A stretch of DNA of 64,000 nt from Chitinophaga sp. YR573 (lineage in GTDB: Bacteria > Bacteroidota > Bacteroidia > Chitinophagales > Chitinophagaceae): assembly GCF_900110995.1 (NCBI RefSeq), contig NZ_FOJF01000001.1, positions 2,187,199 through 2,251,198 on the forward strand. The letters run 5' to 3'. The position numbers and the translations under genes are program-made. The notes beneath the pieces were generated by a model. It was not told the origin of the DNA and made no database searches. It saw only the letters and a list, made by a program, of their open reading frames with translations. Below, one piece after another: positions 8,813 to 17,402 of this stretch. Position 1 is the first letter of the stretch, and each line of letters opens with the position of its first letter.

Positions 8813-11317
8813 ATGCGAACCTGGACAAAAGGAATAACCCTGATGTTAACTTTCACCGGTATCCCCATGCTGATACTGGCGCAACAGTTTAAGATCAGTG
8901 GTGTGGTAAGGGATGCCCACTCTCAGGAAATCATCCCCTTTGTCACCTTGCAATTCAAAGGTACCAGCACGGGCATGGTAAGTAATGCCACAGGTAAATA
9001 CCTCTTTGAATTAAACAGTCTTCCATCAGACTCTATACTCGTTAGAGTAATGGGATACCTGACTACCACACTTCCGGTAGACAGCAACAAATCCGAACAG
9101 GTCATCGATTTCGATATCACACGCTCTGATGTTTCTCTTAAAACGCATGAAGTAAAAGCCAATGTAAACTTTGCACTCATACTCCTGCATCAGATCATCA
9201 GACATAAACCGGAAAACAACTACGATCACTTCCAGAGTTATAAATATGAAGTCTATAACAAGATGGAACTGGACATGAAAAACCTGAATAATAAACTGTT
9301 TAAAAACAGGTTCACAAGACCATTCTCTTTCATCCTTAACAACATAGACAGTACTTCAGATGATAAACCTTTTCTTCCCATGTTCCTCTCTGAAAGTCTT
9401 TCTGATTATTACTTTCAGCGGAGCCCTAAAAAGAGTAAAGAACTGATTAAAGGCAGCCGTACTTCCGGATTAGATAACGAAAGCGTGAGTAAATTCCTGG
9501 GCGGTATGTATCAGAACATCAACGTTTATAATAACTTCATTCCTGTTTTCGATAAACAGTTTGCCAGTCCTATTAATAATAACGGCGCTTTCTATTATAA
9601 CTACCAGATTGCAGATACACAATACGTAAGCGGACATCGTTATATAAAACTAAACTTTACTCCTAAACGAAAAGGAGAAAATACTTTTATAGGAGATATA
9701 TGGGTACAGGATTCTTCTTATGCAGTTCAGAAAACAACACTCTCTGTTCCTGCTGACGCCAACATCAACTTTGTAAGAAATCTGAGTTTAGTACAGGAGT
9801 TCAAACAATTACCAGACAGTACCTGGTTCCTGGCCAAAGATAAATTCATTGCAGATTTCTGGGCACCAAGTCCCAAGCCAGGCAGTACTTTGGAGTTTGT
9901 TGGCCGTAAAACGACTACTTACGAAAACATAGTCACTAACGATACCAGTGTTACCAATATATTCTATAACAGACATTACCCGGAAAACATAGTATTACTA
10001 AATGGCGCAACTGTTCGTAAAGATTCTTTCTGGACACATTCGCGTCATGAAAACCTCAGTAAGAATGAACAGGGCATTTATAAGATGGTAGATACATTGC
10101 AGAAAATGCCATTGTTCCAGCACTATTCAAACACTATCCGTTTTCTTGCTACCGGTTATAAACCACTCGGTAAACTGGAATGGGGGCCATACTTTTATCT
10201 CTTTAGTCAGAACAGGATAGAAGGCTTCCGGTTAAGGTTAGATCTCGGTACAACGCCTAAATTTAACAAGGACCTTTATCTCTATGGATATCTCGCTTAT
10301 GGCTTTACTGATAAAGTATGGAAAGGGGAAATGTCTGCGCTGTGGTTATTGAAAAGGCATCCCCGCACCTACCTGTATGCTGCGTATACCAAAGACTTTG
10401 ATAATGGTGCTACCTATTACGATGAAGTAGGTACAGACAATATCTTTTCCGTTGCTATCCGAAAGAATAATGTACCACAGAAGTTTATGATGATAGAAGA
10501 AAAACGTGTGGAGTTCTTTAAAGAATATTACAGCGGATTTTCTAATCAGGTGGCTTTGGTACACAGAAGATATAACGCTTACACACCGTTGCCCCAGGTG
10601 AATTTATTCCCGATTAAAAAAGATGGTACAGATCTTTTCTCCAACATGGAATTATCTTTAAAAGTGCGTTATGCCTGGCATGAAGAATTCCTGGAAGGAA
10701 ACTTTTACCGTGTTAGTTTAGGTAGTAAATATCCTATCGTAGAAATGAAATATGCAGTAGGAATACCTGGAGTGATGCAAAGCGGAAATGCTTATCATAA
10801 GTTATCTGTTACTATTTCAGATTATGTAAAGATCCCGCCATTGGGTATTCTTTACTATAACTTCTTTGGTGGAAAGATCTTTGGAACGCTACCTTATCAG
10901 TTGCTGGAAATACATCCCGGGAATGAAATCTACTACTATAATAAATATGCGTTTAACATGATGAACCGCTACGAGTTCCTCAGTGATCAATACGCAGGAT
11001 TCAATATAGAGCATACCATTGGTAATGGCATCTTTGGATATATTCCACTGATTAAAAAACTGAAATGGCGTCAGTTCTGGACAGCAAAAGGAGTGATAGG
11101 CAGTCTCACCCAACAGAATAAAAACCTGAACCTAAACCTGGGGTACCCTTTCCGTACATTAGAGGGAAATCCTTATATGGAAATTGGTACAGGCATAGAG
11201 AATATCTTTAAATTTCTGAGGGTAGATTTTGTCTGGCGTGTTACGCCATCCTCACTACCGGATGAAACTGCCAGTCGCAGATTTGGTGTCTTCGGGAGTT
11301 TTAAGCTACAGTTCTAA
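8813..11317 (+). CDS. DUF5686 / carboxypeptidase-regulatory-like outer-membrane protein
   Basis: This is an 834-residue exported protein. A signal peptide (about 1-23, ending LILAQ) is followed by a carboxypeptidase-D regulatory-like beta-sandwich (about 25-105, KISGVVRDAHSQEIIPFVTL) as in SusC proteins, then a long region of strands rich in Tyr and Phe ending FGVFGSFKLQF, as expected for an outer-membrane barrel. The pattern fits the Bacteroidota DUF5686 family, whose function is unknown. It has no TonB plug, so it is not a SusC transporter. It is monocistronic and its 3' end overlaps the convergent aminotransferase by 17 bp. Confidence 0.8.
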   Translation: MRTWTKGITLMLTFTGIPMLILAQQFKISGVVRDAHSQEIIPFVTLQFKGTSTGMVSNATGKYLFELNSLPSDSILVRVMGYLTTTLPVDSNKSEQVIDFDITRSDVSLKTHEVKANVNFALILLHQIIRHKPENNYDHFQSYKYEVYNKMELDMKNLNNKLFKNRFTRPFSFILNNIDSTSDDKPFLPMFLSESLSDYYFQRSPKKSKELIKGSRTSGLDNESVSKFLGGMYQNINVYNNFIPVFDKQFASPINNNGAFYYNYQIADTQYVSGHRYIKLNFTPKRKGENTFIGDIWVQDSSYAVQKTTLSVPADANINFVRNLSLVQEFKQLPDSTWFLAKDKFIADFWAPSPKPGSTLEFVGRKTTTYENIVTNDTSVTNIFYNRHYPENIVLLNGATVRKDSFWTHSRHENLSKNEQGIYKMVDTLQKMPLFQHYSNTIRFLATGYKPLGKLEWGPYFYLFSQNRIEGFRLRLDLGTTPKFNKDLYLYGYLAYGFTDKVWKGEMSALWLLKRHPRTYLYAAYTKDFDNGATYYDEVGTDNIFSVAIRKNNVPQKFMMIEEKRVEFFKEYYSGFSNQVALVHRRYNAYTPLPQVNLFPIKKDGTDLFSNMELSLKVRYAWHEEFLEGNFYRVSLGSKYPIVEMKYAVGIPGVMQSGNAYHKLSVTISDYVKIPPLGILYYNFFGGKIFGTLPYQLLEIHPGNEIYYYNKYAFNMMNRYEFLSDQYAGFNIEHTIGNGIFGYIPLIKKLKWRQFWTAKGVIGSLTQQNKNLNLNLGYPFRTLEGNPYMEIGTGIENIFKFLRVDFVWRVTPSSLPDETASRRFGVFGSFKLQF

Positions 11318-12485
11318 CTGCTTCCAGTATTATATCACAGGCCTGCTTTATTTCCTCTTCAGTAATGATCAGCGGTGGTGCTATTCTTAAACATTCAGGT
11401 GCAAACAGGAACCAATCCGTCAGCAGACCTTTATCAATACAATAATCTATCACTTTCTTATTCGCTGCAAAGTTCTCCATCTCTACAGCTATCATCAATC
11501 CCAGTGAACGCACTGCGCGGATAGCAGGATGTTGCAGGTATTTCAGGAACAACTGTTCCTTTGCTTTCACACTACTGATCAGATCCTGTTCCAGTAATAC
11601 TTTAAATCCGGCCATACCTGCTGCACAAATCACAGGATGCCCACCGAAAGTAGTCATATGTCCTAACACAGGATTATTCGTCAGCACCCACATAATTTCC
11701 CGGTTGGCAATGAAAGCGCCCATCGGCATTCCACCACCCAGCGCTTTTCCCAATAAGAGAATATCCGGTGTAATACCAAACTGTTCAAATGCCCACAACG
11801 TACCATTCCGTCCCAGTCCACACTGAATTTCATCTAAGATCAGCAGTGTACCGGTAGCGGTACACTTTGCCCTCAGTGCCTGCAACCATTCCTTTTGCGG
11901 CACACGAACCCCCGCTTCTGCCTGCACTGTTTCTGCTACCACGCAAGCTGTGCGGGAAGTGATACTTTCCAGTGATTCAAAGCTGTTATATTCCAGGTGT
12001 TGTATATCGGGTAACAGGGGACGGTAAGCATTACGCCAGACCTCATCTCCCATAATACTCATCGCTCCCTGGGTAGAACCGTGGTAGCTGTTATTAAAAG
12101 CAATGATCTCCGATTTACCGGTATAACGTTTAGCCAGTTTCATAGCCCCTTCTACGGCTTCAGAACCGGAGTTGGTGAAATATACACAGTCCAGCGAAGC
12201 AGGCAGGTGTTGGGTCAGTAAAGTGGCAAAGGCAACCTGTGGAGACTGCACCAGTTCTCCATACACCAGCAGGTGCATATATTGTTCTGCCTGATCTTTA
12301 ATTGCCTGTACTACTGCCGGATGGGAATGTCCTACATTACATACGCTGATACCGGCAATCAGGTCCAGGATCTTTTTGCCATCTGCATCCCACATATACA
12401 TGCCCGAAGCCTTCACTATTTCCAATCCTAAAGGAGCATCTGATAATTGCGCTACATGCCTTAAGAAGAGTTGTCTGTTATTCAT
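11301..12485 (-). CDS. Class III (PLP) aminotransferase, acetylornithine/aspartate aminotransferase family
   Basis: This is a 394-residue fold-type I PLP enzyme. Visible motifs are GISVCNVGHSHPAVV near the N-terminus, the cofactor-binding FTNSGSEAVEGAMKLA, LILDEIQCGLGRNG and the Schiff-base lysine in LLGKALGGGMPMGAF. The family transfers amino groups from ornithine-, lysine- or omega-amino acid-type donors to 2-oxoglutarate; the exact substrate cannot be told. I start it at the ATG at 12485 (MNNRQLFL) because the open frame upstream adds 31 unlikely residues and runs through a promoter-like element at 12493-12500. It is divergent from a gamma-carbonic anhydrase gene. Confidence 0.87.
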   Translation of the reverse strand: MNNRQLFLRHVAQLSDAPLGLEIVKASGMYMWDADGKKILDLIAGISVCNVGHSHPAVVQAIKDQAEQYMHLLVYGELVQSPQVAFATLLTQHLPASLDCVYFTNSGSEAVEGAMKLAKRYTGKSEIIAFNNSYHGSTQGAMSIMGDEVWRNAYRPLLPDIQHLEYNSFESLESITSRTACVVAETVQAEAGVRVPQKEWLQALRAKCTATGTLLILDEIQCGLGRNGTLWAFEQFGITPDILLLGKALGGGMPMGAFIANREIMWVLTNNPVLGHMTTFGGHPVICAAGMAGFKVLLEQDLISSVKAKEQLFLKYLQHPAIRAVRSLGLMIAVEMENFAANKKVIDYCIDKGLLTDWFLFAPECLRIAPPLIITEEEIKQACDIILEAVRTVA

Positions 12486-12492
12486 ACTGCCG

Positions 12493-12500
12493 CAAAAATA
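12493..12500 (-). promoter_or_regulatory. Candidate Bacteroidota -7 element for the aminotransferase
   Basis: On the minus strand this reads TATTTTTG, an exact TAnnTTTG match. It ends 7 nt before the ATG at 12485, so the transcript would have almost no leader. No convincing -33 TTTG was found. Confidence 0.4.
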
Positions 12501-12548
12501 CGAAAATGATGTGCTGATGCGTATTATATACATGTGCGCATCATTCTT

Positions 12549-12556
12549 TACATTTG
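12549..12556 (+). promoter_or_regulatory. Candidate -7 element for the gamma-carbonic anhydrase
   Basis: TACATTTG is an exact TAnnTTTG match, 15 nt before the ATG at 12572. It overlaps an in-frame TTG at 12554, which argues that the TTG is promoter sequence and not a start codon. Confidence 0.5.
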
Positions 12557-12571
12557 CTGCAAAAAAATTAT

Positions 12572-13090
12572 ATGCCATACATCTTGCCAGTAAAGGGAAT
12601 TTTGCCTGTTATGGGAAACGACTGCTTCATTGCGCCTAATGCAACAATTGTAGGAGATGTAGTGATGGGAGATTCCTGCAGCGTATGGTTTAATGCAGTA
12701 GTGAGAGGGGATGTGAACAGCATCCGGATGGGTAATAAGGTGAACGTGCAGGACGGTGCAGTCATTCACTGTACCTACCAGAAAACGAAAACGGTCATTG
12801 GCAATAATGTTTCAATAGGTCACAATGCCATTGTACATGGCTGTACAGTGGAGGACAATGTACTGATAGGTATGGGTGCCATTGTAATGGATAATGTGCA
12901 TATAGGCAGTAATACCATCATTGCAGCAGGAGCAGTAGTGCTGGAAAATACACAGGTAGAGGCAGGGGCCATCTATGCCGGCGTACCCGCTAAAAAGGTG
13001 AAGAATATTAACGAATCACTAATCAACGGGGAAATTAACCGCATTGCAGACAATTACCTGATGTACTCCGGTTGGTTTAAGGAGGAGTAA
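12572..13090 (+). CDS. Gamma-carbonic anhydrase family protein (hexapeptide repeat)
   Basis: This 172-residue protein is a left-handed beta helix made of hexapeptide repeats (for example IGNNVSIGHNAIVHG and VLIGMGAIVMDNVHIGSN). The carbonic anhydrase-type metal ligands are His66 (GAVIHCTY), His84 and His89 (IGHNAIVHGC), and Arg45 and Gln60-Asp61 of the family are kept. Relatives include PaaY/YrdA/Cam; many bind zinc and some hydrate CO2, while others act as thioesterases or have unknown roles. The start is taken at the ATG at 12572. It is divergent from the aminotransferase and followed by two tiny lipoprotein genes. Confidence 0.9.
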   Translation: MPYILPVKGILPVMGNDCFIAPNATIVGDVVMGDSCSVWFNAVVRGDVNSIRMGNKVNVQDGAVIHCTYQKTKTVIGNNVSIGHNAIVHGCTVEDNVLIGMGAIVMDNVHIGSNTIIAAGAVVLENTQVEAGAIYAGVPAKKVKNINESLINGEINRIADNYLMYSGWFKEE

Positions 13091-13130
13091 CATATTTTAA
13101 TTATCTTGCATTTAAATATACCCTTACCCT

Positions 13131-13286
13131 ATGAAGAAGTTACTATTCTTAATGGCCGCTGCCAGCATCCTTGCTGTGAGCTGTGCATCTGAGCAAAAAG
13201 GTTGCCCCAGCAGCAATTACTATACAGGTAAAAACGTAAAGCAGAACAGAACATCTTCCCGCCAGATGAATGGCAGAGTATTTTAA
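13131..13286 (+). CDS. Tiny lipoprotein 1 with C..KGCP motif
   Basis: This 51-residue gene has a typical lipoprotein signal: MKK, a hydrophobic core and a lipobox ending Cys18 (LAVSC). The mature part is only about 34 residues, polar and basic, with a second Cys in KGCP. It resembles very small Bacteroidota lipoproteins with a KxGCP motif. Its neighbour 20 bp downstream has the same plan, so both are likely real despite their length. Function unknown. The mature form would be anchored by Cys18, leaving Cys25 free for a disulfide or metal. Confidence 0.65.
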   Translation: MKKLLFLMAAASILAVSCASEQKGCPSSNYYTGKNVKQNRTSSRQMNGRVF

Positions 13287-13306
13287 TTACCTGATTATCA
13301 ATACCT

Positions 13307-13459
13307 ATGCGTAAACTATTACTACTGCTGTTAGTAGTTACATTAACAGGTGCGGGCGCTTGCCGCACGAGAAAAACCGGATGTCCTACGCCCCGCCAGA
13401 ATTGGGGAGCAGAGAAAGTGCTGGACGAAATGGCTGGTAAATCGAGGAAAAAACATTAG
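13307..13459 (+). CDS. Tiny lipoprotein 2 with C..TGCP motif, paralogue of the preceding gene
   Basis: This 50-residue gene starts at an ATG 20 bp after tiny lipoprotein 1. MRKLLLLLLVV is followed by a lipobox-like GAGAC (Cys19) and then TGCP. The tail QNWGAEKVLDEM is a motif I recall from small Bacteroidota proteins with GCP..xNxGAEK. The two genes share the order lipid Cys, basic linker, GCP, polar tail, and look like diverged tandem duplicates. Its stop overlaps the stop of the convergent rsgA gene by 4 bp. Function unknown. Confidence 0.65.
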   Translation: MRKLLLLLLVVTLTGAGACRTRKTGCPTPRQNWGAEKVLDEMAGKSRKKH

Positions 13460-14391
13460 TAGGATTTCTCCTCTATCGTTTCAAGGATGGTCGCGTAGCT
13501 GATATAACGCTCCATATTGATTTCGCCCGCTTCTACAGCCGCTTTTACCGCACAGCCGGGCTCATTGATATGCAAACAGTTATTAAACTGGCAATCATTA
13601 AGATATGCCTGCATCTCCAGGAAATAATGCGATAACTCCGTTTTAGGAATATCTATCACACCAAACTCACGTACCCCGGGAGTATCTATCAGTTTCCCCC
13701 CATTTGGCAGGTCCTGCATTTCAGCATAGGTAGTAGTATGTAACCCTTTGCCGCTCCAGCCGCTTACCGCAGTAGTTCGCAGATCCAGTCCCGGTAACAG
13801 CCTGTTAATCAAAGATGATTTGCCCACACCGGAATGCCCGGACATCAGTGTAGTCTTATTCTCCATAGAAGCGCTCAGTTCATCCACACCTTCGCCTGTA
13901 GTAGCTGAAACCAGGCATACAGTATACCCGATATCCTCATATATAGCCGCCAGTTCTGCGAATCTGTCTATTTCCTTCTCTTTGTAAATATCTTTCTTAT
14001 TGAATACCAGTGTCACTGGAATATGATAAGCCGCCGCTGTAACCAGGAAACGGTCCATAAAACCATTGGAAGTACGGGGTTCTTTCAGGGTGCAGATCAG
14101 CATAGCCTGGTCCAGGTTAGCCGCCACTATATGTTTCTGGTTCTTCCGGTGAGGGGAGCTGCGTACAATATAATTACGCCTTTCTCCTATCTCCGTAATC
14201 ATCGCATTCTTTGCATTTGCATCCCCATCTTCCACTACTATTTCTACTATATCGCCCACAGCAATAGGATTGGTAGATGTAATATCTCCATCCCTTTTCA
14301 ATAATCCCTTAATACGGGCCTGGAATATTTCTCCGGTAGTTGTTTTAGCGGTGTACCAGCTGCCCGTTGATCTGTAGATAGTTGCTTGCAA
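13456..14391 (-). CDS. rsgA: Ribosome small subunit-dependent GTPase A
   Basis: This 311-residue protein is the circularly permuted GTPase RsgA/YjeQ, which helps late maturation of the 30S subunit. An N-terminal OB fold is followed by the permuted G motifs: NKKD (G4, 131-134), GHSGVGKSS (G1, 185-193) and DTPG (G3, 236-239). The C-terminal zinc site is Cys267, Cys272, His274 and Cys280. TTG at 14391 is the only usable start, since a stop codon lies four codons upstream. It lies downstream of the bat operon but is separated from it by a terminator at 14451-14480. Confidence 0.97.
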   Translation of the reverse strand: MQATIYRSTGSWYTAKTTTGEIFQARIKGLLKRDGDITSTNPIAVGDIVEIVVEDGDANAKNAMITEIGERRNYIVRSSPHRKNQKHIVAANLDQAMLICTLKEPRTSNGFMDRFLVTAAAYHIPVTLVFNKKDIYKEKEIDRFAELAAIYEDIGYTVCLVSATTGEGVDELSASMENKTTLMSGHSGVGKSSLINRLLPGLDLRTTAVSGWSGKGLHTTTYAEMQDLPNGGKLIDTPGVREFGVIDIPKTELSHYFLEMQAYLNDCQFNNCLHINEPGCAVKAAVEAGEINMERYISYATILETIEEKSY

Positions 14392-14450
14392 ATTCTCTTT
14401 TTAATTAATGGGTGTAAAGGTAGTAAGAATACCTTAGCCAGCATTAACAA

Positions 14451-14480
14451 AAACAGCCGGCAGAATACTGCCGGCTGTTT
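14451..14480 (-). terminator. Rho-independent terminator of the bat operon
   Basis: A 13-bp stem (AAACAGCCGGCAG / CTGCCGGCTGTTT) with a 4-nt loop is followed on the minus strand by TTTTTGTTAA. It lies 20 bp after the batA stop, so the operon ends at batA. Confidence 0.85.
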
Positions 14481-14500
14481 GAAATATGTTCGGATATCTG

Positions 14501-15511
14501 TTACGGTAAACTCCTGAAAGCTGTATACCGCAGCACTACTTCCAGCAGGATACAAGCCAGGGCCAGCATCGCAAAAGGGAAGAAATGTTCTGCATAACGT
14601 TTGTAGGAAGTGATCTCTACTTTCGTTTTCTCCAGCTTATCAATTTCTGCATAGATGTTTTGCAGGTCTTTATTATTGGTAGCCCTGAAATATTTACCGC
14701 CTGTTTCTGAAGATACTTTCTTCATCAGTGGCTCATCCAGCTGTACATCCTGCATCTGCATCTGTATACTACCATCAGGCATTGTCATCGGGAAAGGAGC
14801 TTTACCGATAGTACCTACACCGATAGTGTATACTCTTATCTTAAATGCTTTACTGATTTCAAGTGCAGTTAACGGATCTATCAATCCTGTATTATTCACA
14901 CCATCCGTCAGCAGGATAATCACTTTACTCTTTGCTTTGCTGCTGCGCAGGCGGTCTACAGAAGTAGCCAGTCCCATACCGATAGCGGTACCATCCTGCA
15001 GCATACCACTCTTCACCAGCATGATCTGGTTTTTAAGAACACCGTGATCAGTCGTGATAGGGCATTGCGTAAAGCTCTCTCCTGAAAATATTACCAATCC
15101 GATACGATCGCTGATACGGCGGTCCACGAAATCCATTGCTACATTCTTTGCCGCATCCAGCCTGTTGGGTTGCAGATCTTCTGCCAGCATACTACCAGAG
15201 ATATCTATCGCCAGTACAATGTCTATACCTTCACTATCTATACTCTCAGATGTATTGCTGGTTTGGGGTCTTGCCAGGGCTACTACTAGCGCGGTAAACG
15301 CCAGCAAACGTAACACAAGCAGCACAGGACGTAACTGCACTTTCCATGAAACGGGCAATCCTTTCAATCCCTGTAATGACGACATTTCCATAGCCGGCTG
15401 CTTCCGCTGCTGCTTTGCGATATACCAGTATATCATCAAAGGTATCAGTAACAGTAACCCGAAAAAAACCGGGTAGGCAAACTCAATATTTTTCCAGATC
15501 GAAAAGTCCAT
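14501..15511 (-). CDS. batA: Aerotolerance-operon VWA protein BatA
   Basis: This 336-residue membrane-anchored von Willebrand A protein has two N-terminal membrane helices (about 13-32 and 62-80), a VWA domain with a complete MIDAS metal site (DISGS 103-107, Thr175, LTDG 201-204), and a C-terminal helix (about 307-325). This is the BatA layout: the VWA domain faces the periplasm. In Bacteroides the bat operon has been linked to oxygen tolerance, and MoxR/VWA systems are thought to act as chaperones in assembling protein complexes. It is the last gene of the moxR operon; batB, batC, batD and batE do not follow. Confidence 0.92.
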   Translation of the reverse strand: MDFSIWKNIEFAYPVFFGLLLLIPLMIYWYIAKQQRKQPAMEMSSLQGLKGLPVSWKVQLRPVLLVLRLLAFTALVVALARPQTSNTSESIDSEGIDIVLAIDISGSMLAEDLQPNRLDAAKNVAMDFVDRRISDRIGLVIFSGESFTQCPITTDHGVLKNQIMLVKSGMLQDGTAIGMGLATSVDRLRSSKAKSKVIILLTDGVNNTGLIDPLTALEISKAFKIRVYTIGVGTIGKAPFPMTMPDGSIQMQMQDVQLDEPLMKKVSSETGGKYFRATNNKDLQNIYAEIDKLEKTKVEITSYKRYAEHFFPFAMLALACILLEVVLRYTAFRSLP

Positions 15512-15514
15512 TTT

Positions 15515-16489
15515 TTAAGGCTGCTTTATTTCTTCTTTTACTGTTTCCGGTGCTTTCGCGACCGCAGGTTTAGTCCATTCCACAATTTCAATCGCCTGCT
15601 GTATCGCAGCTTCATGTTCATCCGGTGATGGATGCAACTTGGCAAACTTGGCAAGATCCGCTACCGTTAAAAGGCTGCGTAACTTGTCGCGCTGCTGGTT
15701 CAGTATCGTAACAGGTTTAATATGCTGTAATAGTTCCTCACTGGTTTGTTCCAGTGCAGGGATATTAAATTGCTGCTCAAAGTAAGCACGCAGGATATCT
15801 GTTAATCTTGTATAATATTGTTTAACATCTCCCTGTTGCCAGATCTTCTCTCCCCTTAACTGCTGTAGTTGCTGTAAAGCGGCATCATAAGGAGCAATGA
15901 GAGGTACTACAGGTTTAACAACTTCCTTCTTAGGTCTGCTGCGGAAATATACAATCAGTCCTATTCCTATAAGAATACCACTGATCCCTATTGCAAAATA
16001 CAGCCAGTAATCCCAGAAGTTCCAGCCAACGGTCCTTACAGCTTTAATAGGTTTAAATGCCTTGGTAGTATCTACCGTGATCGTGCCTACATCAATTCCC
16101 AAAGGACTGGTGAAAGCAGAATCAGTAGCGCCACCTGCATTTTGCACTACATCAAATCTGAATGAAGGAATATCCCAGTGACCGGAGTCAAAACTTGTAA
16201 TAGTAAGTGTCTGACTGAAGATCTTTTTATTGTTATCACCTGCTGTATCGATCTTTGAACGGGTTACTACTTCCCAGTGACTCAATGAATCAGGTACCTG
16301 GGGAAATACAACTGTTAATCCGGCTGGTTGTTCTACAGTAGCAGACAAACGTAATTTTACCTGTTCGCCTATACGTATCTTATCGGTATCAGCTTTGGCA
16401 TTTACTTCCACCCTGGATTGCTGGGCCAGTGATGATAAAGGAGATAATAATCCCAGCAATGCGAATAAAAAAATAATCTGTTTACCCAT
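15515..16489 (-). CDS. BatD-like periplasmic/membrane protein of the MoxR-Bat operon
   Basis: This 324-residue protein has a signal peptide (about 1-22, ending SLAQ) and a periplasmic beta-rich domain (about 25-150, with KIRIGEQVKLRLSATVEQPAG as in BatD-type domains). One membrane helix follows (about 163-182), then a cytoplasmic, mostly helical tail of about 140 residues ending in Pro, Lys and Glu repeats. A gene of this design regularly sits between DUF58 and batA in Bacteroidota. It is in operon with batA (3-bp gap) and the DUF58 gene (14-bp gap). It probably links periplasm and cytoplasm in the complex; the detailed role is unknown. Confidence 0.75.
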   Translation of the reverse strand: MGKQIIFLFALLGLLSPLSSLAQQSRVEVNAKADTDKIRIGEQVKLRLSATVEQPAGLTVVFPQVPDSLSHWEVVTRSKIDTAGDNNKKIFSQTLTITSFDSGHWDIPSFRFDVVQNAGGATDSAFTSPLGIDVGTITVDTTKAFKPIKAVRTVGWNFWDYWLYFAIGISGILIGIGLIVYFRSRPKKEVVKPVVPLIAPYDAALQQLQQLRGEKIWQQGDVKQYYTRLTDILRAYFEQQFNIPALEQTSEELLQHIKPVTILNQQRDKLRSLLTVADLAKFAKLHPSPDEHEAAIQQAIEIVEWTKPAVAKAPETVKEEIKQP

Positions 16490-16503
16490 GTTAATACTTA
16501 GTC

Positions 16504-17370
16504 TTAGGCCCTGTTCTTGAAAAAGACTTGTAATGCTTTTACATAATCTTCATCTGTGCGTATACTGAGAAGTTCCGCACCGCTCTTCATAAATGAGTTA
16601 CGGCAATATTGTACATGTTGCTGAAACTGCTGGGCATAATATTGTTGCACCTGCTTGTCTGAAGAATCTACCCACTGACGTGTACCGGTTTCTGCATCAC
16701 TCATCTGGATAAGACCTACCGCAGGCAGATCTTTATCACGCTGATCATAGATGTGTACACCCACCATATCGTGTTTCTTGGAAGCAATGTTCAATGCATC
16801 CTGGTAGCTGCCTGCCAGGAAATCGCTCAACAGAAATACGATGGCTTTCTTCTTGGTAGCATTATTAAAAAAGCGAAGTGTGTCTTTGATATTAGTCCCT
16901 TTACGCGTAGGCGTAAAAGAAAGCAATTCACGGATGATGAACAGGATATGTGATTTACCTTTTTTAGGCGGGATGTATTTTTCTACACCATCGCTAAAAA
17001 AGATCACACCTACTTTATCATTATTAGTAATAGCAGAAAAGGCGAGTACAGCACACAGTTCAGTAATCATACTGCGCTTGTTCTGTTTAACGGTACCGAA
17101 GATGGAGCTTTCACTCACATCCACCAGCAACATCATCGTCTGTTCACGTTCCTCTTCAAATATTTTTATATAGGGATGATTGAACCGCGCCGTTACATTC
17201 CAGTCGATAGCCCTTACATCATCCCCAAACTGATATTCCCTCACTTCACTGAACGACATACCACGGCCTTTGAAAGCACTGTGATATTCACCAGAGAAGA
17301 TGTGGTTAGAGAGGCCCTTCGACTTGATCTCTATCTGCCGTACCTTTTTAAGTATTTCTGCGGTATCCAC
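16504..17370 (-). CDS. DUF58 domain protein of the MoxR-Bat operon
   Basis: This 288-residue soluble protein has the DUF58 hallmark GRGMSFSEVREYQFGDDVRAIDW followed closely by NVTARF. It also has a VWA-like core, with MMLLVDVSESS in place of a full DxSxS site and AIVFLLSDFLAG. DUF58 proteins are constant partners of MoxR AAA+ ATPases. No membrane segment is seen, so it is the cytoplasmic partner here. It lies 32 bp after moxR and 14 bp before the BatD-like gene. Its molecular activity is not known. Confidence 0.9.
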   Translation of the reverse strand: MDTAEILKKVRQIEIKSKGLSNHIFSGEYHSAFKGRGMSFSEVREYQFGDDVRAIDWNVTARFNHPYIKIFEEEREQTMMLLVDVSESSIFGTVKQNKRSMITELCAVLAFSAITNNDKVGVIFFSDGVEKYIPPKKGKSHILFIIRELLSFTPTRKGTNIKDTLRFFNNATKKKAIVFLLSDFLAGSYQDALNIASKKHDMVGVHIYDQRDKDLPAVGLIQMSDAETGTRQWVDSSDKQVQQYYAQQFQQHVQYCRNSFMKSGAELLSIRTDEDYVKALQVFFKNRA

Positions 17371-17402
17371 CAGTAAATAATTAAATGAGTTATAAATAAT
17401 GA

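Noticed and set aside
11317..12578. Longer form of the aminotransferase starting at 12578
   Set aside because: The extra 31 residues do not resemble the family and the DNA carries a -7 promoter element at 12493-12500.
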